11,617 nt of DNA, taken from NCBI GenBank assembly GCA_044222685.1, contig JBGAMU010000130.1:1-11617 (forward strand), in the 5' to 3' direction. The notes beneath the pieces are model-generated. The model saw nothing but the letters and a program-made list of their open reading frames with translations. It was not told the DNA's origin and ran no database searches. Source of the stretch: JAEUPI01 sp044222685 (lineage in GTDB: Bacteria > Pseudomonadota > Gammaproteobacteria > Burkholderiales > Burkholderiaceae_C). Below, in pieces: positions 1 through 6,164 of the stretch. Made by a program: the position numbers and the translations under genes. The stretch's first letter is position 1. Every line of letters starts with the position of its first letter.

Positions 1-648
1 GAAACCGGCGGCTTGGCCGTCCCCGGCCCGCGCGTGCGGGTGCGGCGCGAGGACTTCCATGTCTCGCGCTGGCGGCAGCGCCGCGAGACGACGACGGTGT
101 TCGTCGTCGACGCATCCGGCTCGGCGGCGCTGCACCGCCTGGGCGAGGCCAAGGGCGCGGTCGAGCTGTTGCTGGCCGACTGCTACGTGCGGCGCGACCG
201 TGTCGCGCTGCTGGCGTTTCGCGGCAGCGGGCCGGGTGGCGCCGAACTGCTGCTGCCGCCGACGCGCTCGCTGGTGCGCGCCAAGCGCGGGCTGGCGGCG
301 CTGCCCGGCGGCGGCGGCACACCGCTGGCCGCCGGGCTCGACGCCGCCGGCGCGCTGGTCGACGAGCTGCTGCGCCGCGGCGGTACGCCGGTGGTGGTGC
401 TGCTGACCGACGGCCGCGCCAACGTCGCGCGTGATGGCCGGGCCGGCCGCCAGCATGCGTTCGACGACGCCTTGGCGGCGGCACGCCCATGGCGCGGTCG
501 CGGCGTCGCCGCACTGCTGCTCGATACCTCGCCGCAACCGCAGGCGCAGGCGCGCGAGCTGGCCCAGGCGATGGGTGCACGCTATCTGCCGCTGCCGCAC
601 GCCGATGCGCAGCGCCTGTCGCAGGCGGTGCGCCAGGCCGTCAGCTAG
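1..648 (+). CDS. bchD: Magnesium chelatase subunit D, 3' part (partial at window start)
   Basis: BchD works with BchI (AAA+ ATPase) and BchH to insert Mg2+ into protoporphyrin IX, the first committed step of bacteriochlorophyll synthesis. The visible 215 codons are the C-terminal von Willebrand A (integrin I-like) domain. The MIDAS metal site is intact: DASGS at visible residues 37-41, the conserved Thr at 107 in GGGGTPLAAG, and Asp 137 in LLTDGR. The reading frame is open from base 1, so the gene enters from outside the window and its N-terminal AAA+ and acidic/proline-rich linker are not seen. The stop TAG is at 646-648, and the last 8 bp overlap the 3' end of convergent bchO. The nearby bchO and crt genes fit this call. 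Other vWA proteins (CoxE-like, CobT-like) are less likely in this context. Confidence 0.93.
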   Translation, partial: ETGGLAVPGPRVRVRREDFHVSRWRQRRETTTVFVVDASGSAALHRLGEAKGAVELLLADCYVRRDRVALLAFRGSGPGGAELLLPPTRSLVRAKRGLAALPGGGGTPLAAGLDAAGALVDELLRRGGTPVVVLLTDGRANVARDGRAGRQHAFDDALAAARPWRGRGVAALLLDTSPQPQAQARELAQAMGARYLPLPHADAQRLSQAVRQAVS

Positions 649-1537
649 CGGCCGACGAGACGCGGCGGGCCGAGCCGGTCAGGCGTCGCAACAGGTCGGC
701 CACCTCGGCTGGCGCCTCCTCGTGCGCCAGGTGGCCGCGCCCCTCGAGCCGGTGCACGGTGGTGCCCGGCATCGTGCGCGCCACCTGCTCCGACTGCTGC
801 GGCGTCACCGTGGTGTCGGCCAGCCCGACCACCAGGTGCAGCGGCACACGCAACGCGGGCAGGTCACGCTGCAGGTGTTCGAGATCCCAGTTCGCCATCA
901 TCGACAGCACGCCGGCGACGTGCGCGGGGCAACGCATCAGCATCGTGTACAACGCGATGCCTTCGGGATCGAGCGTCGAGCCGGTGGAGGCGATCAGGCG
1001 CCGCACCGCGGCACCGTCCTGCGCGCGCCACGATGCCAGCCATGGCACCAGCGGGTTGCCGGCGAGCAGGCGCGCCATCGGCGCGTACAGAAAGCCGGCC
1101 CAGCCGTCGAACGGCAGCAGCGCCGCGTTCAGGCCGACCAGCGCGTGTGGCCGCACGACGCCGTCGAGCGCCATGCGCAGCATCAGCGCGGCGCCGGCCG
1201 AGTGGCCGACCACGTGCTCGGGCTGCAGCTTCAGCGTGCGCAGCAGCTCGCCGGTGGCCGCCGCCATGCCGCTCATCGAGCGGTGAGCGGCGGGCAGCGC
1301 GTCGCTGAAGGCATGGCCCGGCAGATCGGGTGCGACCACGTGGAAGCTCTGCGCCAGCCGCGGCGCCAGCCCCCGCCAGCTGTGCGTCGAGGCGCCGGTG
1401 CCGTGCAGCAGCAGCAGCGTCGGGCCTTCGCCCATCTGCTGCACGTGCCAGCGGCGGCCGGCGACCGTGACGAAGCCGCTCGCCTCGCGATGCGGCCAGC
1501 GGGCACCGTCGCTCGACCACGACAAGCGGGCACTCAT
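641..1537 (-). CDS. bchO: BchO, alpha/beta hydrolase of bacteriochlorophyll synthesis
   Basis: This is a 298-residue alpha/beta-hydrolase of the BchO family, proposed to act with Mg chelatase; its exact reaction is not settled. The oxyanion-side motif LLLLHGTGAS is at residues 41-50. The nucleophile elbow GHSAG gives Ser113, and the rest of the triad is likely Asp241 (VVGLADTT) and His269 (GRGHLAHE). The start ATG at 1535-1537 was chosen because the family-like N-terminus (LSWSSDGARWPHREASGFV) begins right after it. The frame stays open to 1654, but that extension would run into the divergent heme oxygenase gene and looks non-homologous. The Shine-Dalgarno is weak. The gene is convergent with bchD, unlike the co-directional bchI-bchD-bchO order known in Rhodobacter. 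Confidence 0.9.
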   Translation of the reverse strand: MSARLSWSSDGARWPHREASGFVTVAGRRWHVQQMGEGPTLLLLHGTGASTHSWRGLAPRLAQSFHVVAPDLPGHAFSDALPAAHRSMSGMAAATGELLRTLKLQPEHVVGHSAGAALMLRMALDGVVRPHALVGLNAALLPFDGWAGFLYAPMARLLAGNPLVPWLASWRAQDGAAVRRLIASTGSTLDPEGIALYTMLMRCPAHVAGVLSMMANWDLEHLQRDLPALRVPLHLVVGLADTTVTPQQSEQVARTMPGTTVHRLEGRGHLAHEEAPAEVADLLRRLTGSARRVSSAAS

Positions 1538-1616
1538 GGCGTCGCATTGTTGCGCAGGCCGCGTCAGGCGAGGGTGCTCGCTATCATCGATGTCCACGAC
1601 ATGAACGGGTGAGCCC
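1538..1616. promoter_or_regulatory. Divergent bchO / heme oxygenase intergenic region
   Basis: This 79-bp gap lies between two divergent start codons and should hold the promoters of both genes. I see a possible -10 on the plus strand (TATCAT, 1582-1587) but no convincing -35 at a normal distance. A short palindrome CATCGATG is present at 1586-1593. No PpsR operator (TGT-N12-ACA) is found here, which separates this region from the two crt control regions. The only support for regulation is position. Confidence 0.35.
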
Positions 1617-2261
1617 ATGGCCGTCCCCCTGGCCGCGCGACTGCGCGAGGCCACACGTACGCTGCATGGCCAGGTCGAGCGCGCCGGCGTGATGCGCCAG
1701 TTGCTCGGCGGCCGGCTCGACCGCGCCGACTACTGTCGCCTGCTGTGCAACCTGCATGCGATCTACGAGGCGCTCGAGCAGGGGCTTGCCCGCCACGCCA
1801 AGCATCCCGGCGTGGCGCCGCTGTTCGATGCGCGCCTGTATCGCGCCGCGGCGCTGCGGGCCGATCTCGATGCGTTGCATGGGCCGCGTTGGCCCGGCGA
1901 CATCACGCTCGCCGCGGCGACGCGCGACTACGTCGAGCGCCTGCAGGCGCTCGACGCGCACGAACCGGCCTTGCTGGCGGCCCATGCCTACGTGCGGTAT
2001 CTCGGCGACCTGAGCGGCGGCCAGGTGCTGGCCCGGCTGGTGGCCGGCCGCTGGGACGCCGATCCGGCGCTGGGCGGGTGTTTCTTCGACTTCGGCGGCG
2101 AGGCCGAGGTGGCGGTGCTGGCGCGTGCGTTTCGTGGCGGGCTCGACCGGTTGGCGGCCGACGAAGCAGGTGCCGTGCGCCTGATAGCCGAAGCCTGCCT
2201 CGCCTTCGAGTGGCACGGCCGCTTGTTCGAGGAGTTGGCCGCCGCACCCGCCGCGTTTTGA
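1617..2261 (+). CDS. Biliverdin-producing heme oxygenase (bacteriophytochrome partner)
   Basis: The 214-residue protein has the features of the heme oxygenase family: a proximal heme ligand His17 in EATRTLHGQVE, and the distal-helix signature YLGDLSGGQVL (residues 128-138), whose glycines let the helix bend over heme. The family opens heme with O2 and reductant to biliverdin, CO and iron. Biliverdin IX-alpha is the chromophore of bacteriophytochromes, and such a gene ends 19 bp away on the opposite strand, so chromophore supply is the likely role (BphO/HmuO type). Iron recovery from heme is the alternative, but no heme transport genes are nearby. The start ATG at 1617 places the LREATRTLH segment at the usual distance from the N-terminus. 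The Shine-Dalgarno is weak (GGGTGAG). Confidence 0.92.
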   Translation: MAVPLAARLREATRTLHGQVERAGVMRQLLGGRLDRADYCRLLCNLHAIYEALEQGLARHAKHPGVAPLFDARLYRAAALRADLDALHGPRWPGDITLAAATRDYVERLQALDAHEPALLAAHAYVRYLGDLSGGQVLARLVAGRWDADPALGGCFFDFGGEAEVAVLARAFRGGLDRLAADEAGAVRLIAEACLAFEWHGRLFEELAAAPAAF

Positions 2262-2283
2262 TGCGCGGCGCGGCCGCGCGTCA
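2259..2283. terminator. Hairpin spanning both stop codons, possible bidirectional terminator
   Basis: An 11-bp stem with a 3-base loop (GCG, 2270-2272) runs from the TGA of the heme oxygenase gene (2259-2261) to the complement of the TGA of the bacteriophytochrome gene (2281-2283). All pairs are Watson-Crick except one T-G pair (2262/2280). Neither side has a T-rich tract, so a classical intrinsic terminator is not shown. It could still block read-through or stabilise 3' ends in both directions. Confidence 0.5.
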
Positions 2284-4470
2284 GCCCTTGGCGGCGAAGT
2301 CGCGGATCTTGCCGTACAGCGCCGTGGCGCGCCGCGTCGAGGCCTCGAGTTCCTCCAGCAGCGGCGCCACCGGCGCGCCGATCGCGCCGTCGGCGATGTC
2401 CATCGCGGCCAGGCTCGCGTTGGTGATGATGGCACCGAGCACGGCGTCGCTCTCGTGCAGCGCCGCGTTGTCGACCTCGCCGAAGCGCTGGCCGAGCGCC
2501 ACCTGCTGCATCGATTGTTCGAGGTGGCGGCGCGCTGCGCTGGCGCGCTTGCTGTCGCGCAGGTCGACCAGGATCACGATGTAGCCGAGGGGCGAGCCGT
2601 CGCGTCCCTGCACGACCTCGGCGCGCACCGCCACCGGCAGCGCCTCGCCGTCGCTGCGCGCCAGCGACATCTCGGCCCGCCAGGGCGGACTGCCGCCCTT
2701 GAGCGCGGCGATCGCGCGCTGCATCGCCGGCGGATCAGTGAACAGCCGCGTCAGGTCGTGCAGGTTGGCCAGCTGGTGGGCCCCGCGCTGCACCAGTGCG
2801 ACGAACGGGGGGTTGGCGAACAGCAGCTGCCCGGCCGCGTCGGCGATCAGGACCGGTTCGCCCGAGTTGCGCACGGTCTCGCGGATGCCGGCCAGCTGGT
2901 GCTCGGCGACCAGCAGCCGCACCGCATGCACCTGCACGATGATGTCGACCAGCGCGACGCCGATGGCGCGGCCGAGCGCCAGCTCGGCGCTGGTCCAGGG
3001 CAACGCGGTGCCGCGTGCGATCTCCGACCAGGCGGCGAACGAGCGCCGCGGCGACAGCTCGAGCGGGTCGTTGCCGACCATCGGCTTGGACGGGTCGCCG
3101 GCCCAGGTGACGGTGAGCAGCTGCTCCTTGCGGAACCACATCAGGTAGTCCGGCCGCGAGGTCGACAGCTTCACCGCCAGCACGCCGCTGGCGGTGGGCG
3201 TCAGCGAATCGAGTGCCGGGTTGGCCTTGGCCACCGACGAGCAGGCGAACGGCGACTCGAAGGGCTGACCGTCGACCCACTGCAGCAGCTCGCGCAGCTC
3301 GGGGGTGGACGGCACCTCGCCCGACGTGAGGATCTCACCGTCGCTGAACAGGGCCGCGCCGCTGGCCTCCAGCGGCTGCAGCAGCGTGCGCGGGTTGCGA
3401 AACAGCGCCAGCCGCCAGTCGCCCTCGGTGGAGGTGGCCTCGATCAGGCGCTGCTCGAGCCGGCGCACCAGCACGGCGACCTGCGCATGCGCGTAGTTCT
3501 CGATCGCCGCGATGCGCGTGGAGATCACCTCGGCCAGCAGATCGGACGCCGCGCGCACCGCGTAGCGCAGGTGGCGCGCCGAGTAGTGATGCGCGGCCAC
3601 CAGGCCCCACAGCCGGCCCTCGCGCACCAGCGAGACCACCAGCGTGCCGGTGACGCCCATGTTCTTCAGGTACTGCAGGTGCAGCGGCGACATGCTGCGC
3701 AGGCCGCACATCGACATGTCGAGCTCGGCCGTGTCGCGCGCCGCTGCCGCGCGCTGCAGCGGCGAGGGCTGGTAGTGCACGTCGACCAGCACCCGCACGC
3801 GGTTGCGCAGGTACAGCTCGCGCGCGCGCTGCGGAATGTCGGTGGCCGGATAGTGGTGGCCGAGCAGCGAGTCCAGGCGGGCGTCGCGCGCCTCGGCGAT
3901 GATCTTGCCGTGGCCGTCGGCGTCGAACTTGTAGACCATCACGCGGTCGTAGCCGGTGATCTCGCGAAAGCACTGCGCCGCCGCATCGGCCAGCACGCCG
4001 ATGCTCGCCGCGTTGCTGAAGCGCTGCACGGCGGCCGACACCTGCGCCAGCAGCCGCTGCCGGTCGGTCGCGCTGCGCTCGGGCGCCAGTGCGTCTTCTG
4101 GCACGGGTTCCAGCTCGACCACCAGTTCGCCGGCGCGCACCCGGTGCACCGCACCCTCCCAGCCCCGCGGCCGGCCGTCGCCCGCGCTGTGGCACTGCAG
4201 TGGCACCGGATCGGTCAGGTCCTGTGTCGCCGCCACCTGGCGCACGCCGGCCGCCAGGCTGCCGCCCAGGTCGTCGAGTGCACTGGCCAGCAGCGCCTCC
4301 TGGGCCAGGCCCAGCAGCTCGCCCGCGTTGGCCGACGCCTGCATCACCGTGAGGCCCGGCTCGGCCAGCACCAGCAGCAGGCCGTGCGGCTGGATCGAGC
4401 CGGCCAGGTGGATGAGCTCGCGCTCGCAGTTCGTGAGGTCGGCCTGGCCGAACGGCGGGCTGTAGCTCAC
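2281..4470 (-). CDS. bphP: Bacteriophytochrome with PAS-GAF-PHY core and non-kinase PAS/helical output (RpBphP1-like)
   Basis: This 729-residue red/far-red photoreceptor has the PAS-GAF-PHY core. The biliverdin-binding Cys15 lies in DLTNCERELIHLAGSIQPHG. In GAF the DIP motif is at 211-213, with His264 (SPLHLQYLKNMGV) and His293/294 near the chromophore. The PHY tongue has PRRSF (474-478) followed by WSE. After about residue 520 comes an extra PAS domain (roughly 530-640), then a helical tail (645-729) containing NASLAAMDIADG and LLEELEASTRRATALY. There is no ATP-binding kinase domain. This matches the design of Rhodopseudomonas palustris BphP1, whose output is direct binding of PpsR2. The start is GTG (4468-4470); it has no clear Shine-Dalgarno and begins 14 bp after the ppsR stop, so translation is probably coupled to ppsR. 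Confidence 0.93.
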   Translation of the reverse strand: MSYSPPFGQADLTNCERELIHLAGSIQPHGLLLVLAEPGLTVMQASANAGELLGLAQEALLASALDDLGGSLAAGVRQVAATQDLTDPVPLQCHSAGDGRPRGWEGAVHRVRAGELVVELEPVPEDALAPERSATDRQRLLAQVSAAVQRFSNAASIGVLADAAAQCFREITGYDRVMVYKFDADGHGKIIAEARDARLDSLLGHHYPATDIPQRARELYLRNRVRVLVDVHYQPSPLQRAAAARDTAELDMSMCGLRSMSPLHLQYLKNMGVTGTLVVSLVREGRLWGLVAAHHYSARHLRYAVRAASDLLAEVISTRIAAIENYAHAQVAVLVRRLEQRLIEATSTEGDWRLALFRNPRTLLQPLEASGAALFSDGEILTSGEVPSTPELRELLQWVDGQPFESPFACSSVAKANPALDSLTPTASGVLAVKLSTSRPDYLMWFRKEQLLTVTWAGDPSKPMVGNDPLELSPRRSFAAWSEIARGTALPWTSAELALGRAIGVALVDIIVQVHAVRLLVAEHQLAGIRETVRNSGEPVLIADAAGQLLFANPPFVALVQRGAHQLANLHDLTRLFTDPPAMQRAIAALKGGSPPWRAEMSLARSDGEALPVAVRAEVVQGRDGSPLGYIVILVDLRDSKRASAARRHLEQSMQQVALGQRFGEVDNAALHESDAVLGAIITNASLAAMDIADGAIGAPVAPLLEELEASTRRATALYGKIRDFAAKG

Positions 4471-4484
4471 GGCAGGTCAGCCGG

Positions 4485-5966
4485 TCAGTTGAGCAGTGTC
4501 GACGACGGCGTGCTGCCGTTGCCTCGATCGTCGTTGGCGCGCAGGTCGAGGCCGCGCATGCGGGCGATCAGGCTTTGCCGCGAGACGCCCAGCAGTTCGG
4601 CGGCGCGGCCGGTGTCGCCCTGAGCCCGCATGACGGCCGCGGAGATCAGGTGCCGCTCGGCGAGCGTGCTGGCCTGCAGCAGCAGGTCGGGCAATGCGGT
4701 TTCGCCCATCTGCACACCCAGCCGGTCGATTGCCGCAGCCAGCTCGCCGACGGCGCGCGCGGCCAGATCGGCCTGCGTCTGCACCTGGCGCATCGTCAAC
4801 CCGATGCATTCCTGGTCGCCCTCGGCGAGCAGCGCGGCCGACACCTCGACCTCCTGCGGCGACGCCATGTCGCTGCCCACCAGCGCGCGGCGGTGCGACG
4901 CGATGCCGTGACGGCGTGCCTCGGCGACGATGGCGGAGAGCTGTCGCTGCGGGTCGCCCACCGTGTCGGCCAGATTGCGGCCCAGCACCTGTGTCTCGGC
5001 GACACCATGGCACAGCGTCACGAAGGCGGGGTTGGCCATCAGCACGCGGCCGCTCGAATCGGTGATGACGACGATGTCGGGCGTCTGGGCGACGAATTCG
5101 GCCAGCCGCTCGTCGGCCTCCGACGACATCGCCACCGGGCTGGCGGCGCGCGCGCGCACCAGCAGCAGCATGCCGTCGTCGCTGCGGAACGGCGTGGCCG
5201 AGATGTCGATGCTGGCACCGCCGGCGGCCAGGCGCGAGGCGTCGATCGACGCGCGCGCCAGCCGGGCGCGGATCTCGGCCGGCCGGCCGCTGGTGCGGGC
5301 CGTCAGCAGCAGCTCCTCGACGCCGGGCCGTGAGGCCGGTTCGATGCCGGCCGTGGCGGTCAGGCCGACGAGGCCATGGCTGCCGGCACCGAGCAGCGAC
5401 TCGGCCGCCTGGTTGGCCTCGATGATCTTCAGTGTCTGCGCCTCGACGACCATGACGGCGTCGGTGGCGACCTGGAACAGCATGCGGTAACGCGACTCGG
5501 CGTGGCGCTGCTTCCAGTAGTCGCGCTCCATCTCCTGCTGCGCGTCGATGAAGCGCTGCTGGATCGCCGCCACCGCGCGCAGGTCGCGGCCGACGGCGAG
5601 CACCGGGCCGTGCTCGCCGAGGCGGATGGCGGCATAGGCGACCGGCACGTCGACGCCGCCGGCCACGGGATGGTTGACCTCGCGCCGGCGCGTGACGCCG
5701 GTGGCGTGCACCTCGCTCAGCAGTTGCTCGACCTTGCGCCGGGTGTCGCTCGATACCGTGTCGGCCCAGGGCCGGCCGACCCACTGGTCGGTCGACGCGG
5801 TGAGCGGCTCGGCGCCGACGGCCACGTTGCGGATCACGCCGTTGCCGTCGATGACGAGCGCGATGTCGCTGGCCACCGAGACGAAGGTCTGCGCCAGCTG
5901 CGGCGCGAGGGCCGACAACACGCTCAGATCGGCCTCGTCACCGGGCCGCAGCGGCGGGACGGTCAT
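4485..5966 (-). CDS. ppsR: PpsR/CrtJ-type transcriptional regulator of photosynthesis genes
   Basis: The protein has 493 residues, close to the usual family length. Order: N-terminal PAS (about 25-130), a helical Q-linker (about 134-160, QQRFIDAQQEMERDYWKQRH), PAS1 (about 160-275), PAS2 (about 285-400) and a FIS-type helix-turn-helix at the end (RAAELLGVSRQSLIARMRGL, 454-473). The family binds TGT-N12-ACA palindromes and mainly represses bch, crt and puc genes under oxygen; positive effects are also reported in Rubrivivax (recalled). Only two cysteines exist, Cys319 and Cys387, both in PAS2; the HTH has none. A strong Shine-Dalgarno precedes the ATG. The neighbouring bacteriophytochrome gene downstream and the operator upstream suggest a light-controlled, possibly autoregulated repressor. 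Confidence 0.95.
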   Translation of the reverse strand: MTVPPLRPGDEADLSVLSALAPQLAQTFVSVASDIALVIDGNGVIRNVAVGAEPLTASTDQWVGRPWADTVSSDTRRKVEQLLSEVHATGVTRRREVNHPVAGGVDVPVAYAAIRLGEHGPVLAVGRDLRAVAAIQQRFIDAQQEMERDYWKQRHAESRYRMLFQVATDAVMVVEAQTLKIIEANQAAESLLGAGSHGLVGLTATAGIEPASRPGVEELLLTARTSGRPAEIRARLARASIDASRLAAGGASIDISATPFRSDDGMLLLVRARAASPVAMSSEADERLAEFVAQTPDIVVITDSSGRVLMANPAFVTLCHGVAETQVLGRNLADTVGDPQRQLSAIVAEARRHGIASHRRALVGSDMASPQEVEVSAALLAEGDQECIGLTMRQVQTQADLAARAVGELAAAIDRLGVQMGETALPDLLLQASTLAERHLISAAVMRAQGDTGRAAELLGVSRQSLIARMRGLDLRANDDRGNGSTPSSTLLN

Positions 5967-5972
5967 GCGATG

Positions 5973-5980
5973 ACCTCCCC
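5973..5980 (-). promoter_or_regulatory. Strong ribosome binding site of ppsR
   Basis: Read on the minus strand, the sequence is GGGGAGGT, six bases before the ATG at 5966. It is one of the few clear Shine-Dalgarno matches in the window and fixes the ppsR start. Confidence 0.75.
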
Positions 5981-6105
5981 ACGACGCATCGGTTGCATCA
6001 CGATGTCAGCATCCCTTCGGCGGGCACGGCGCCAGTCGCAGACCTTACCACAGCGCACCCGGCGCACGCGCTGCCCGCACCCCCGCGGACAGGGCAGACG
6101 CGCCG

Positions 6106-6136
6106 GTTTTACCCCAGGTCAACGTTCGATTGTCAA
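6106..6136 (-). promoter_or_regulatory. Possible ppsR promoter
   Basis: On the minus strand a perfect -35 TTGACA (6136 to 6131) is followed after 19 bp by TAAAAC (6111 to 6106, 4 of 6 to the -10 consensus). The long spacer makes this uncertain. If real, it gives a leader of roughly 130 nt before the ppsR ATG, and the PpsR operator covers the -35, which would allow autoregulation. Confidence 0.35.
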
Positions 6137-6158
6137 TTTTGGATGACACATCTAGGAT
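6130..6158 (+). promoter_or_regulatory. Predicted sigma-70-type crtI promoter
   Basis: A -35 TTGTCA (6130-6135, 5 of 6) and a -10 TAGGAT (6153-6158, 4 of 6) are separated by exactly 17 bp. The PpsR operator starts inside the -35 and fills most of the spacer. A start of transcription 6-8 bases after the -10 would fall almost on the crtI ATG (6165), implying a leaderless or nearly leaderless message. Alternatively AGGA (6154-6157) is a ribosome binding site and the promoter lies further upstream. Confidence 0.5.
6131..6148. promoter_or_regulatory. PpsR operator between ppsR and crtI (single site)
   Basis: TGTCAATTTTGGATGACA is a perfect TGT-N12-ACA site, with four-base arms TGTC/GACA. It lies 17 bp before the crtI start codon and 165 bp before the ppsR start. 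I found no second full site at the 8-bp spacing on either side. Confidence 0.85.
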
Positions 6159-6164
6159 ACGGTC

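Noticed and set aside
1538..1616. PpsR operator in the bchO/heme oxygenase gap
   Set aside because: The TGT triplets present have no ACA at 12 bp, and a TGT-N5-ACA near 1591 does not fit the known spacing.
1538..1654. N-terminal extension of bchO to an ATG at 1654
   Set aside because: It would overlap the start of the divergent heme oxygenase gene and adds residues that do not look like the BchO N-terminus.
2490..2540. Functional histidine-kinase phosphoacceptor in the phytochrome tail (RRHLEQ)
   Set aside because: No ATP-binding domain follows and the protein ends about 80 residues later, so autophosphorylation is not supported.
2455..4623. Very long open frame (722 codons) on the plus strand, antisense to the phytochrome gene
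   Set aside because: Composition is Arg/His/Gln/Ala-rich with no domain, as expected from a GC-rich gene read on its reverse strand. The opposite strand carries clear PAS-GAF-PHY motifs.
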